This document shows positions 17,678 through 26,485 of a stretch of DNA of 64,000 nt, piece by piece. Each line of letters opens with the position of its first letter. The stretch's first letter is position 1. The translations under genes and the position numbers were made by a program. The stretch is taken from contig JAZRNY010000003.1 of assembly GCA_045648445.1 (NCBI GenBank), forward strand, positions 1-64,000, given 5' to 3'. Below the pieces are notes generated by a model that worked only from the letters and a program-made list of their open reading frames with translations, was not told the DNA's origin and made no database searches. The DNA is from SIG607 sp045648445 (lineage in GTDB: Bacteria; Bacillota; Clostridia; Oscillospirales; Acutalibacteraceae).

Positions 17678-18597
17678 AAGAAATGAATTTTAATGATAGA
17701 GAAAAAATCATTCAGCTTACTCCACTTTGGAAGGGTGAAAGATTTCCTGACGGAAGACCAAAGGTAGCAGATAAACATCTTGACGCTCTTTACGGTATGA
17801 CTTTAGAAGAAGTATGGAAGCCTATTTTCGTACTTGGCTATGAGCATCAGTTTGTAGGCGGCGGTGAAAACCCGATGCACACCTTACATAATGATGACAG
17901 AAAGCTTGTAGGCAGAGCGGTTACCTGTACCTACTGCCCTACCCGTCCCGATCTGCACGACGTTCAGTTCGCAAGAGGAGCCGAAGACGGACTTCAAGGA
18001 AACTACAACCAGTGGGTTATAGACCATTTAGTCGAGCGTGACGTTGTAGTCTGCGATATGTACGATAAAATATATAAAGGCACTTTTTTGGGTGGAAACC
18101 TTACAACCGCTCTTCAAAAACGCACTAAAAACGGCGGTGCGGTAGTATGGGGCGGAATACGCGACGTTGAGCAGATGAAAAAAGTCCCCGACGTTCAGGT
18201 TTACTACCGCGGTATTGACCCGACACCCATACGTGAATTTGTTATGAAAGACTGGAATGATATAACCAACTTTGGCGGCGCAGTATGTCTTCCCGGCGAC
18301 GTAGTGTTCGGAGCAGGCGGTGGCGTACTGTTTATACCAAGTCACTTGGTAGCCGACGTTGTTGAAGGCGCGGCAAAAACCCACGTTAAAGACGATTTCG
18401 GTTTCGAAATGATTAGTCAAGGTAAATTCACTACTGCGCAAATAGATAAAAACACATGGAGCGAAGAAATGCTCGATATGCTCCTTGATTGGATAAAAAA
18501 TGACCCAAGAGGAGAAGAATACCGTGACCTCGACTGGTCAAAGGAATACGATTTGGCGAGAAACGGCGACCCCAACGACACACAGACCGCTCTTTAA
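17671..18597 (+). CDS. RraA-family aldolase/demethylmenaquinone methyltransferase-like protein
   Basis: 308 residues, longer than E. coli RraA (161) because of an N-terminal extension of about 80 residues. Core motifs: GNLTTAL (about 135) and WGGIRD (about 152), the phosphate/carboxylate site of RraA-like aldolases, and LPGDVVFGAGGGVLFIP (about 204-220). In the latter the usual Asp of GDADG-type loops is replaced (GAGGG). Relatives cleave 4-hydroxy-2-oxo acids such as HMG or KDG-type compounds. That would fit directly after a dehydratase that makes 2-keto-3-deoxy acids. The start overlaps the end of the previous gene; a second ATG at 17683 is also possible. Confidence 0.8.
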   Translation: MVKEMNFNDREKIIQLTPLWKGERFPDGRPKVADKHLDALYGMTLEEVWKPIFVLGYEHQFVGGGENPMHTLHNDDRKLVGRAVTCTYCPTRPDLHDVQFARGAEDGLQGNYNQWVIDHLVERDVVVCDMYDKIYKGTFLGGNLTTALQKRTKNGGAVVWGGIRDVEQMKKVPDVQVYYRGIDPTPIREFVMKDWNDITNFGGAVCLPGDVVFGAGGGVLFIPSHLVADVVEGAAKTHVKDDFGFEMISQGKFTTAQIDKNTWSEEMLDMLLDWIKNDPRGEEYRDLDWSKEYDLARNGDPNDTQTAL

Positions 18598-18678
18598 TTT
18601 TTTTTAAAAGGGTGATTTTAAATTGTGTAACCCACTATAACACTTATCTGTAGAAAGTGTCAATTTTTATATAAAAAG

Positions 18679-18724
18679 AAAGTAGGGAGAACACTTCTTT
18701 ACGAAGTGTCTCCCTACTTTTAGC
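18679..18724. terminator. Bidirectional terminator
   Basis: An 18-bp stem with one bulged base (AAAGTAGGGAG... with loop TTTAC) lies between two convergent genes, with T runs on both sides. It can serve the RraA-family gene and the SGNH hydrolase. Confidence 0.85.
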
Positions 18725-18733
18725 CTTTTGTTT

Positions 18734-19366
18734 TTAAAATCCGTGGACTGCTGATTGGTGAAGAACTTCTTTATACTCGATTTCGCCGTCGATATCAAGT
18801 AAAGGCTTTAAGCTTTCGATAACCTGCATAGTAAACGCCTTTGTTCCCTTGCTTGTGTAGTAGTGAACGCCGTCGGAATGAGCGTCCTCTCCAAGTGTTT
18901 TAGATACTGCATTAAGGTCGTCAACCAAAAAGCCGTGTTTTTTTACAACCTTTACGGCAACCTCGTTATAAGCGTCAATTTCGCTGTTATAACGGCAGAA
19001 AATGTTTTTGTTAAGTCTTTCCTCGAGCACTTTGGTAGAGGTCGCAAAAATTATTGTTGCTTCGGGGAACAAGAATTTCATACGAGTACAAATTCTGTCA
19101 ATAAAATATTCGTACATTTCAATAGGAGTATTAGGCTCCTCACCAAACTGACGAAGACAGTCCCAAAGACCGCAATTCCAATGAATAACATCTATTTTCT
19201 CGTTTTTATATCTATCTCTGTCGTCGCTAATGGTACGCAAAGTATATGCCGCAAAACGAGCGCTGTCTGTTGGATAAACAACGTCTGCAATACCTTCTAA
19301 AGAAGCCTTAACCGACATAGCGTATCCGCCTCTGATAGAGTCACCAAGTAAAAGTACTTTTTTCAT
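18734..19366 (-). CDS. SGNH/GDSL-type esterase-like hydrolase
   Basis: 210 residues. Catalytic Ser10 in LLGDSIRGG, an oxyanion-type block HWNCGLWD (62-69) and the Asp165/His168 pair in SDGVHY give the full SGNH set. No signal peptide, so cytoplasmic; probably removes acyl or other ester groups from a sugar. The ATG follows AAGGAG with eight bases spacing; a GTG nine bases upstream is too close to that site. It starts 84 bases after the Etf gene on the same strand, with only an AT hairpin between, so it may be the last gene of the large sugar operon. Confidence 0.85.
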   Translation of the reverse strand: MKKVLLLGDSIRGGYAMSVKASLEGIADVVYPTDSARFAAYTLRTISDDRDRYKNEKIDVIHWNCGLWDCLRQFGEEPNTPIEMYEYFIDRICTRMKFLFPEATIIFATSTKVLEERLNKNIFCRYNSEIDAYNEVAVKVVKKHGFLVDDLNAVSKTLGEDAHSDGVHYYTSKGTKAFTMQVIESLKPLLDIDGEIEYKEVLHQSAVHGF

Positions 19367-19378
19367 ATTTATCACTCC

Positions 19379-19410
19379 TTAATTTTATTTTATATTAAAA
19401 ATAAAATTAA
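19379..19410. repeat. AT-only inverted repeat between the Etf and SGNH genes
   Basis: TTAATTTTATTTT and its complement are separated by a short loop. All bases are A or T, so the hairpin would be weak. It could be a weak terminator or a protein-binding site; no clear promoter box accompanies it. Confidence 0.4.
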
Positions 19411-19450
19411 TCAATAGCAAATCGTACAAAAAGTTTACCGATCGTTCAAT

Positions 19451-20839
19451 TTATAAAATTTCATTAGCATCTGCCACTATTCCAAAATCAGCATAATCGA
19501 AAATTGGAGCGTCTTTATCCTTATTTATTGCAATTATGGTACCCGAACGCTTCATTCCCTCTACGTGATGAACTGCGCCCGAAATACCGATTGCCACGTA
19601 AACCGCAGGGCTGACCGATTTACCGGTAAGACCTATCTGATTTTCATAAGGCATAATCTCGGCATCAACTGCACCTCGACTTGCGCCTAATTCTGCATTA
19701 TATTTTTGTGCAAAAGCAAAAACCTTTTCCTTAAAATGAACTGCACCGAGTCCTAAGGACACCAAAAGGTCGGCTCCTTCGTTATCAACGGTTCTTACAG
19801 TTGCCATTTGTGGACGGGTTTCGCAAGAAATTTTTGCAATAATATTGCCCGAAAAAGCAGGACGGTACATAAAAAGATTTTCCCCGTCGGTTTCAAGGGC
19901 GGTACAGTCGGCGCAAAGACCTGTTTTAAGTATTGCCGCCACCTGAGGAGCGGTAGCTTTACTATAAGAATCACTTGCCCAAAGTACTACGGACGGATTT
20001 TCTTTGCTTATTAAATCAGCAATATTCTGAGCACTGTCAGGCTCTATCACGCGAATATTTTCGCTGACCGTTTCAGCCATTTCACGTGGCTTTTCGCCAA
20101 CTATCCATACCTCTTTTAACTTCTCTTTACTTATCTCTCGGCTTTTAAGTCTTGCTCTGCCCTTTTCTCTTGCTTCCTTTATAACCTCGTCAAGTTTATC
20201 GGGAGAAATAAAGGTACACTTTCTTCTGCCATCTTCATTTTCAAAGGTTTTAAGCACCTTTGTAGGAGAACCTTTTAAACCGCATCGTGAAAGGTCGGCA
20301 TTAAGGTCAGCCGCATTTAAGGTTATAACCTCGCCTACCTTCGAACGAATTGAAGGAAATCTTAAAGAACAAAAACGTTCAACCGTAATAAGAGCAGGAT
20401 AATCGGCAGTCTTTACGCCTTCATCCCTTGTTTTACAGGTGATTTTGCCGTTTGTGTCAACTATTTCAAGAACGTTTGTTATAAGATTAAGACCTGCCGC
20501 AACAGACAAAGAGGGTCCCGTTTGCGCAGTATCGCCGTCGATAGTCTGTCTTCCGCAGATAACAAGGTCAGGCTTTAGCATATCAACCGCAAGGCTTAAG
20601 GTATAAGCCGTTGCAAGAGTATCTGCACCAGCAAAAGCCCTATCGTTTAAAAGATAGGCTTTTTTTGCGCCAAGACGGGTTAAAGAAAGAAGCATTTCTC
20701 TGCTTTTTTCGGGAGCCATACTTAAAAGTTCGACCTCGTCATTTACCCCTTTTATTCTAAGGGCGGCTTCAAAAGCAACTGCATCAAAAGGATTAAGTTC
20801 GCCGTTTTGAGCCTGTTTTACACATACTAAAATCTTCAT
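19451..20839 (-). CDS. Fused electron transfer flavoprotein EtfB-EtfA
   Basis: 462 residues. Residues 1-250 are EtfB (MKILVCVKQ start; ICGRQTIDGDTAQTGP at 94-109). Residues about 250-462 are a shortened EtfA: a reduced domain I ending RPQMATVRT, then the FAD domain with GASRGAVDA, GISGAVHHVEGM (418-429) and AINKDKDAPIF. ETFs shuttle electrons from flavin dehydrogenases. There is no N-terminal ferredoxin domain of the kind seen in some bifurcating EtfA proteins. The two chains are normally separate genes of about 260 and 320 residues. It is the last enzyme of an operon with an FAD oxidase and an Fe-S protein, so it is the likely electron acceptor. Its start overlaps the kinase stop by four bases. 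Confidence 0.92.
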   Translation of the reverse strand: MKILVCVKQAQNGELNPFDAVAFEAALRIKGVNDEVELLSMAPEKSREMLLSLTRLGAKKAYLLNDRAFAGADTLATAYTLSLAVDMLKPDLVICGRQTIDGDTAQTGPSLSVAAGLNLITNVLEIVDTNGKITCKTRDEGVKTADYPALITVERFCSLRFPSIRSKVGEVITLNAADLNADLSRCGLKGSPTKVLKTFENEDGRRKCTFISPDKLDEVIKEAREKGRARLKSREISKEKLKEVWIVGEKPREMAETVSENIRVIEPDSAQNIADLISKENPSVVLWASDSYSKATAPQVAAILKTGLCADCTALETDGENLFMYRPAFSGNIIAKISCETRPQMATVRTVDNEGADLLVSLGLGAVHFKEKVFAFAQKYNAELGASRGAVDAEIMPYENQIGLTGKSVSPAVYVAIGISGAVHHVEGMKRSGTIIAINKDKDAPIFDYADFGIVADANEIL

Positions 20840-22311
20840 ATTTCTCTCTTATCGTAAATAGGAGCAAGGGCATCGTGAATAGCCACGTACTCTTCAAATA
20901 TTTTTTGGTATTTTTCGGTATTTCCCTTAATAGGTTTGGTTACACCTATAGGCTTAATACACTTTTTAACCGCTTCTTCAGGAGAAGCAAAAACGCCTAC
21001 CGCTACACCTGCAAGCATAGCCGAACCCAGTGACGAATCACTGCTTTCGGTAAGGGTTAATTCCATATCCAAACAGTCGGCAGTTATTTGACGCCAAAGC
21101 TCACCCTTTGCGCCACCGCCTATAACTGTACCTTTTTTACCCACTTCTATGCCTATCTCTTTCAAGGTCTTTTTAGAATGTAAAAGTGAAAGCGCAACAC
21201 CCTCAAGAACACTCCTTGTAAAATGACCTTTTGTATGGGTAGCGCGAATTCCCGTAAAACTTCCGCATAAAAGCGGATCGGCATAGGGAGTAAGTTCTCC
21301 GTTAATATACGGATGATATATAAGTCCTTCGCATCCAATAGGCACGTTTTCAGCTCCAACGTTTAAATCGGCATAGTTTCCGCCGAAGGTATCTCTATAC
21401 CAACGGTAAGAGGATGCCGCAGCCTTTGTAGCCGTACCGGGATACCAGAGTCCGCCCGTAATATGAGAATAGTTTACAAGATGCTGATGAGGATAAGGTT
21501 TATCGGTAATAACGCACACTCTGCCTGCAGTAGCAAGTTTTACTGTAACGTCACCCTTATTTACAGCACCTGATGCAAACACTTCCATAACTGTATCGGT
21601 AGTACCGCAAATTACCGTTGTTCCCTCTTTAAGACCTGTTTGATCGGCGGCTTCTTTTGTAACCGTTCCTATAACGTCGGTTGGAGCCTTTATCGGTGGC
21701 AAAATATTTACGTCAAGTCCGATTAAATCACAAAGTTCTTTTGACCAAGTCATAGTATTACAGTCAAAAAGCATACTTCCCTGCGCATCAATATAATCGG
21801 TACAATAAACGCCTGTTAAAGTGTAGCGAATATAATCTTTTTCAAAGAAAACCGAACCTATTTTACTAAATATTTCCGGTTCGTTTTCCTTAACCCAAAG
21901 AATTTCGGGCATGGTCCAAATAGTATCAGGCTTATGAAAACTTTTCGAGAAAATAAAATCTCCGTAATTTTCCTTTAAATATTTTGCCTGTTTGCGAGAA
22001 CGGGTATCGGTCCAATGAATAGCATTTCTAAGCGGATTATATTCTTTATCACAAAGAAGCGCCGTATGGGTAGCAGAGTCAATAGAAACTGCAAGAATAT
22101 CCTTTGCATCTATTTGGCTTTTAGTCAGTAAAGCCTTTATATTCTCGTTAAGAGCGTTACACCAATCAAGCGGCGACTGTTCACAAGCGCCAAGCACGGG
22201 ATAATACGTAGGATACTCAACGGAATTTTCAGCAACAATAGCGCCGTCGGTATTAATAAGAGTTGCCTTTGCCGAACCTCCGCCAAAGTCAATTCCAAGC
22301 AAATATTTCAT
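20836..22311 (-). CDS. FGGY-family carbohydrate kinase (xylulokinase-like)
   Basis: 491 residues, full length. The N-terminal ATPase loop is GIDFGGGSAKATL; the family motif region reads IDSATHTALL (about 87); the C-terminal domain has VIGGGAKGELWRQITAD and GSAMLAGVAVG. FGGY kinases phosphorylate ketoses, polyols or related sugars; the best family match by eye is xylulokinase-like, but the substrate is open. In this operon it follows an isomerase of the L-fucose isomerase type, the classic pairing isomerase then kinase. Overlaps the Etf gene by four bases; two bases after the DUF4867 gene. Confidence 0.9.
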   Translation of the reverse strand: MKYLLGIDFGGGSAKATLINTDGAIVAENSVEYPTYYPVLGACEQSPLDWCNALNENIKALLTKSQIDAKDILAVSIDSATHTALLCDKEYNPLRNAIHWTDTRSRKQAKYLKENYGDFIFSKSFHKPDTIWTMPEILWVKENEPEIFSKIGSVFFEKDYIRYTLTGVYCTDYIDAQGSMLFDCNTMTWSKELCDLIGLDVNILPPIKAPTDVIGTVTKEAADQTGLKEGTTVICGTTDTVMEVFASGAVNKGDVTVKLATAGRVCVITDKPYPHQHLVNYSHITGGLWYPGTATKAAASSYRWYRDTFGGNYADLNVGAENVPIGCEGLIYHPYINGELTPYADPLLCGSFTGIRATHTKGHFTRSVLEGVALSLLHSKKTLKEIGIEVGKKGTVIGGGAKGELWRQITADCLDMELTLTESSDSSLGSAMLAGVAVGVFASPEEAVKKCIKPIGVTKPIKGNTEKYQKIFEEYVAIHDALAPIYDKREI

Positions 22312-22313
22312 TA

Positions 22314-22973
22314 TTATTCACCTATAATTTCAATGTTTTCGCCATAAACACCCGCAACCACACCTCTGGCGATTAACGGAGCATTTTCAACGTGGGCAAT
22401 AATCCACTTGTTTTTACGGAACATAAGAGGATTTTTAGCAGGTTCGATATCAAGAGGTGTATTTGTACCCTCAGGCAAAGCAACAACGCAACCGAATCCG
22501 CTTTTATTTACCTGACAGGGACAAAAATGCAAAGAGGTTGCATAAACTTCGATGATCTCGCCCTTTTCTACAAAGAACACCTTTGCCTTCGAAGAATCAA
22601 TTTTACCGTTCTCCATGTCACTTCTTTTCGCAAGAATTAAAATAAGGTCGGTAACGGCAATATTCACTTCACTGCTTGTATGCCATTCAAAAGCGTTGAG
22701 AAAACTGCTGTGTCCATAGCAATAACCTATCTGAGCCTTTAACTCACCAAAACATTGTTCGGTTATTTCTTCTGCTATAGGCAGTTTTTCAAAATCTTCG
22801 ACACTAGCCTCATAAAGACTTCCTTCTTGAGGAAAGGCATATTTTTCGGCAGTCTTTATGATTTCATCCACTTTAAATCCATACAGTTTTTCACCAAACT
22901 CTTTAAATTCCTCGTCCTTAGTGGTATATATCTTTATATGAGGATTAAGTTCCTTTATTCTGTCTAACGTCAT
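22314..22973 (-). CDS. DUF4867-family protein, cupin-like
   Basis: 219 residues. Recognised from recalled family features: IGYCYGHSSFLNAFEWH, EVNIAVTDLILILA, the YATSLHFCPCQV strand and VVALPEGTN. The spaced His and Glu residues (GH, EWH, SLHF) look like a cupin metal site. Function is unknown; members co-occur with sugar isomerase and kinase genes, so a sugar isomerase or lyase role is plausible. The stop of the epimerase gene and this start share one base (TAATG), so translation is coupled. Confidence 0.75.
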   Translation of the reverse strand: MTLDRIKELNPHIKIYTTKDEEFKEFGEKLYGFKVDEIIKTAEKYAFPQEGSLYEASVEDFEKLPIAEEITEQCFGELKAQIGYCYGHSSFLNAFEWHTSSEVNIAVTDLILILAKRSDMENGKIDSSKAKVFFVEKGEIIEVYATSLHFCPCQVNKSGFGCVVALPEGTNTPLDIEPAKNPLMFRKNKWIIAHVENAPLIARGVVAGVYGENIEIIGE

Positions 22974-23830
22974 TATTCTTCACCTATGTAAGTAATGGTG
23001 TGAACGGCTGTATAAACCTCATCCTTAGAAAGCACGGTAATTCCTTCCTTATGAGCAAGATTGTAATCGCTGTGGAAATCATCGGGGATACCACTCCAAG
23101 GCTCTACGCAAAGGAAGGGCGCACCGTGAGGATGCCATAATACAAGATAAGGAGCATCGGGGAAATCAACCTTGATACTTTTGCCTTTTCTGCGGTTTCT
23201 GAGAAGAAGGCTCTTTGATTTAACCTCTTTAAATACAAGACAATCCACAAGGAAATACTTATCATATAGAGGAAGAACGTTGGTATTTTTGATAATGGGT
23301 AGTGTGTGGTCCTGCAAAAGCGTTCCGTCAACCATTACGCTGTTAAGGGTTTCGTTTTGCGGGAATACTATATCGTAATCTTCAATTCCCTCGGGAGTAT
23401 AATATCCTTCGTGAGAACCGATTGCAAAATACATAGTATTTTCCCCTGCGTTTTTAACCTCGTATTTAAGGGTTAAAGCATCGTTTTCGATGTTATAGAT
23501 AAGACGAAGTTCAAACTCAAAGGGATACATCTTTCTGGTTTCTTCGTTAGCCTTCAAACAAAATACTGCCGATGTGTCGTCAGCCTTTTCTACGGTAAAC
23601 GGCATATTTCTGGCAAAGCCGTGTTTAGGAAGAATATACTCTTTACCTTCATAAATAAATTTATCGTCCTTAAGTCCACCGCAAATGGGGAACATAAGAG
23701 GAGCAGTAGACTTCCAAATCTGAGGGTCAGCCTGCCACATATATTCAATATCATTTTTCTTTACGCTTCTTATCTGAGCGCCCATTTCATCAATTAAAAC
23801 GGTTAATACATTGTTTTTTAAAGTAATCAT
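22973..23830 (-). CDS. Aldose 1-epimerase family protein (LacX-like)
   Basis: 285 residues. Galactose-mutarotase fold family: N-terminal MGAQIRSVKKNDIEYMWQ, then FPICGGL, KHGFARN (His of the active site about residue 66-70), GSHEGYY and the C-terminal LCVEPWSGIPD with the catalytic Glu. LacX-type members interconvert anomers of a free or phosphorylated sugar. Sits between the IolB gene and the DUF4867 gene. A perfect hairpin separates it from IolB. Confidence 0.88.
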   Translation of the reverse strand: MITLKNNVLTVLIDEMGAQIRSVKKNDIEYMWQADPQIWKSTAPLMFPICGGLKDDKFIYEGKEYILPKHGFARNMPFTVEKADDTSAVFCLKANEETRKMYPFEFELRLIYNIENDALTLKYEVKNAGENTMYFAIGSHEGYYTPEGIEDYDIVFPQNETLNSVMVDGTLLQDHTLPIIKNTNVLPLYDKYFLVDCLVFKEVKSKSLLLRNRRKGKSIKVDFPDAPYLVLWHPHGAPFLCVEPWSGIPDDFHSDYNLAHKEGITVLSKDEVYTAVHTITYIGEE

Positions 23831-23847
23831 AATTATTCCTCACAATG

Positions 23848-23880
23848 CCTTAAAGCCGTACGTTTAGTACGGCTTTAAGG
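23848..23880. repeat. Perfect 14-bp hairpin between the iolB and epimerase genes
   Basis: CCTTAAAGCCGTAC pairs with GTACGGCTTTAAGG around a five-base loop. It is not followed by a T run on the minus strand, so it is not a terminator. It may stabilise the upstream mRNA or mark a processing site in the operon. Confidence 0.65.
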
Positions 23881-23885
23881 TCAAA

Positions 23886-24680
23886 TTATCTGTTTGCTAT
23901 CCAATCGTGCTCAGGGTCGTTACTTCTGTTAAAGCCCTGATAATCCCCTGCCATAAGCCATAAGAAATAGGTCTGATAACCGGGGGTTGCAACTGTGGTA
24001 TGGAAACCTCTGGGGAACTCAACGAGTTCGTCGTTCTTAACTCTGTAAGCCTCGTCAATTTCGCCGTCAGAAGTATAAAGACATTGTACGCCAAAGCCTT
24101 GTTTGGGGTCGAATAAGAAATAATAAATTTCTTCAGCAATACACTCTACGGGCATATTATCCTCGTCGTGTTTGTGGGGTGGGAAACCTGCCCAGTTACC
24201 TTCGGTTACATAGGCTTCACCAATGGTAAGTACCTTAGCATTAGAATTTCCGTCGATTATGAAACTTGTTTCTCTCTGATATGGTACTTCACCTAAAAGT
24301 TTTAATACTACGTGGTCTTCTCTTAGTACCTGAGGCTCGGTCTTTTCCTTAATAGGAGTAGCGCAAACTGCAATTTTAATGTGGTCAATGGCAGTAATGG
24401 TTAACTCCTGATTTATAGGCATATAAAAACTTTCGGCTTTTCTGTTTTCGAAAACTGTCATTCTGTTACCGATGTTTTCCCATTTGGTATCACCAAAAGA
24501 AACGTCGCAATGACCTTCTAACATAATGAAAGCAGTTTCTTTATCCTCGGTATTAAAGTTAAGGGACATACCTGCGTCAAGTTCAATAATACCAAATTCA
24601 AGTTTTTTAAGGGTGCACTCACCTATTTTACAAATAGGGGTGTAACCGATAGCGGGTTTATAAGATTTTTTAAAGTTCAT
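23886..24680 (-). CDS. iolB: 5-deoxy-glucuronate isomerase (IolB)
   Basis: 264 residues, typical. Two-cupin enzyme that turns 5-deoxy-D-glucuronate into 2-deoxy-5-keto-gluconate in inositol breakdown. The metal site is visible: His169 and His171 in GFPPHKHDE, Glu183/184 in AEEIYYF, and His227 in PRGFHTT. Family strands VECIAEEIYYFLFDP and GFGVQCLYT are intact. The other inositol genes that would make its substrate (iolG, iolE, iolD) are absent here, so the substrate may come from another route or the enzyme may act on a related uronate. Overlaps the upstream kinase gene by 11 bases. Confidence 0.9.
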   Translation of the reverse strand: MNFKKSYKPAIGYTPICKIGECTLKKLEFGIIELDAGMSLNFNTEDKETAFIMLEGHCDVSFGDTKWENIGNRMTVFENRKAESFYMPINQELTITAIDHIKIAVCATPIKEKTEPQVLREDHVVLKLLGEVPYQRETSFIIDGNSNAKVLTIGEAYVTEGNWAGFPPHKHDEDNMPVECIAEEIYYFLFDPKQGFGVQCLYTSDGEIDEAYRVKNDELVEFPRGFHTTVATPGYQTYFLWLMAGDYQGFNRSNDPEHDWIANR

Positions 24681-25581
24681 AGTTTTTCTCCTTTAAAAAA
24701 GATTTTACTGTTTCGAAAGATGGTACGCTTTCTCTTGCGCCGTAGCCTGTGCACTTAATTGCAGAAACTGCGCTTGAGAAGATACAAGCCTTCTTATAAT
24801 CATATCCCTTACAAAGAGCGGCAGCAAATGCGCCGTGGAAAACGTCACCACTTCCATTAGAGTCAACCGCTTTTACAAGGAATGCGGGATATTCAAAAAA
24901 TTCTTTACCGTCATAAAGAATTCCGCCTATTTTACCTCTTGTAATAACAACAACTTTAGGATTATACAGTTCAAAAAGTTTTTTCGCTGCTTCCTTTACG
25001 TCGTCGGCTTTTGTGTGACCGAGCGCAAATTCTTCGGAAGGAATCATAACGTCGGTAAGTTTCAAAAGACGTTCAACGCCCTGATAAAGTCCGCCGCAGT
25101 CGTAAAGAACGGTAGTACCATTTTCTCGCGCCACTTTACAGCCCTCTTCGGCGGCATCCATTTCGTTACCGTCTATCATAAGCACCTGAGCGTTTTTAAT
25201 TGCTTCGCGCTTATTATCGTCAAGTTTTAATGGAGGAAGATTGCCCTTATCAAATACACAGGTTCTGCTGGCGCTGTCTTCAGCAAGCCAAATAACCGAT
25301 GTAAAAGAACGATAGCCATCGATAATATCGATATTATCTACATTTACATTGTATTTAATAAAGTCATCCTTTAAAAATCTTCCGCCGTTATCGGTTGAAA
25401 GAACACCGATGTACGCGGTATCTTCCGAAAGTTTCGAAGCAGCAACAATGCCGGTAGCAGTAGGTCCGCCACCTGCTATTTTGCTCGAAGTAGCGCGAAG
25501 TTTTGTATCTTCAGTAGGATAATTCGGCACTGTGATAAGGGTGTCCATTACACAAGCACCTATTCCGACGATTTTACTCAT
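24670..25581 (-). CDS. PfkB-family carbohydrate kinase
   Basis: 303 residues. Ribokinase-like: GGGPTATGIVAASKL (about 37-51) at the sugar site and DSNGSGDVFHGAF with the catalytic base Asp246. The second motif varies from the usual DTTGAGD. Members phosphorylate fructose, tagatose-6-P, 2-deoxy-5-ketogluconate, sulfofructose and others. With IolB upstream in the pathway and a class II aldolase three bases away, it probably phosphorylates a keto-sugar acid before aldol cleavage, like IolC in inositol catabolism. The motif is less like IolC than like general sugar kinases, so the substrate is open. Confidence 0.88.
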   Translation of the reverse strand: MSKIVGIGACVMDTLITVPNYPTEDTKLRATSSKIAGGGPTATGIVAASKLSEDTAYIGVLSTDNGGRFLKDDFIKYNVNVDNIDIIDGYRSFTSVIWLAEDSASRTCVFDKGNLPPLKLDDNKREAIKNAQVLMIDGNEMDAAEEGCKVARENGTTVLYDCGGLYQGVERLLKLTDVMIPSEEFALGHTKADDVKEAAKKLFELYNPKVVVITRGKIGGILYDGKEFFEYPAFLVKAVDSNGSGDVFHGAFAAALCKGYDYKKACIFSSAVSAIKCTGYGARESVPSFETVKSFLKEKNYEL

Positions 25582-25584
25582 ATT

Positions 25585-26424
25585 TTACGCCTTTCCGTCT
25601 GCGCCGACAAGTTTAATCTTATCAAGAGCCAAAGCCTTAACAGACTCAATTGCGGGTTTCATAAAGAGGTCAACTGCAAGACTTCTGTTAGGATCGTTAA
25701 GGGAAGCAAGTGTACCGTCAGCAAAAGCGCAACATACGTCGGTACCAATGTTCATTTTTCTGATACCTGCATTAATAGCGGCTTTAACCTGATCATCGGG
25801 AATACCCGAACCGCCGTGGAGAACAAGAGGAGTTCCGCCTGTTGCTTCTCTTATATTTTTGATACGTTCAATATCAAGACAAGGTGTCTTTTTATAGTGA
25901 CCGTGAGCATTACCAACCAAAACGGCAAGAGCGGTTACGCCTGTTTTCTTAACGTATTCTGCAGCCTCGGCAGGATCGGTGAATTCTTCCATAGCATCGT
26001 CGTTAACGCTGCCTACGTGACCGAGTTCGCCTTCTACCTGAACATCGATGGTATCGCAAATTTCAACAATGTGCTTGGTATTTTCAACGTTTTCTTCAAA
26101 AGGATGAACGCTGCCGTCATACATAATACCGCTTGCGCCCCAACGGAGAGCCCTTTGAACCGCAAGTTCGTTGGGACCATGGTCAAGATGGAAACATACG
26201 GGCACGCTTGCCTTATCTGCAGCAGCCTTGATAACGGGAGCAAGATAGTAACCAACTTCTTCCATAAGTAGACGGGGATAAACCTGAATAATAACGGGTG
26301 CTTTAAGTTCTTCTGCGGCAGCAATAACGCCCATAACGGTTTCAACGTTATATGTATTAAATGCAGGAATACAGTAGTTTCCTTTTTCTGCCATATCAAT
26401 TATAGTTTTAAAATTTACTAACAT
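25585..26424 (-). CDS. Class II fructose-bisphosphate-type aldolase
   Basis: 279 residues. Zn-dependent class II aldolase of the FbaA/GatY/IolJ group. Active-site Asp81 and Zn ligand His82 in CFHLDHG, EGELGHVG (about 130-137), VGNAHGHY with a further His, and the phosphate loop VLHGGSGIP. Cleaves a phosphorylated keto-sugar to DHAP and an aldehyde; after IolB and a PfkB kinase an IolJ-like reaction (DHAP plus malonate semialdehyde) is possible. The ATG chosen follows AAGGTG; an in-frame start 33 bases upstream lies in the hairpin-rich leader and lacks such a site. Confidence 0.9.
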   Translation of the reverse strand: MLVNFKTIIDMAEKGNYCIPAFNTYNVETVMGVIAAAEELKAPVIIQVYPRLLMEEVGYYLAPVIKAAADKASVPVCFHLDHGPNELAVQRALRWGASGIMYDGSVHPFEENVENTKHIVEICDTIDVQVEGELGHVGSVNDDAMEEFTDPAEAAEYVKKTGVTALAVLVGNAHGHYKKTPCLDIERIKNIREATGGTPLVLHGGSGIPDDQVKAAINAGIRKMNIGTDVCCAFADGTLASLNDPNRSLAVDLFMKPAIESVKALALDKIKLVGADGKA

Positions 26425-26440
26425 TTTTATCACCTTAAAA

Positions 26441-26467
26441 ACGGAGTAACTCCGCATTTAATTGCGG
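26441..26467. repeat. Two small hairpins between the Fe-S and aldolase genes
   Basis: CGGAGT/ACTCCG and CCGCA/TGCGG palindromes lie side by side in the 61-base gap. This is the largest gap of the operon and may be an mRNA-processing or stability site. No promoter seen. Confidence 0.4.
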
Positions 26468-26485
26468 ATTGTACCCATTTATTTA

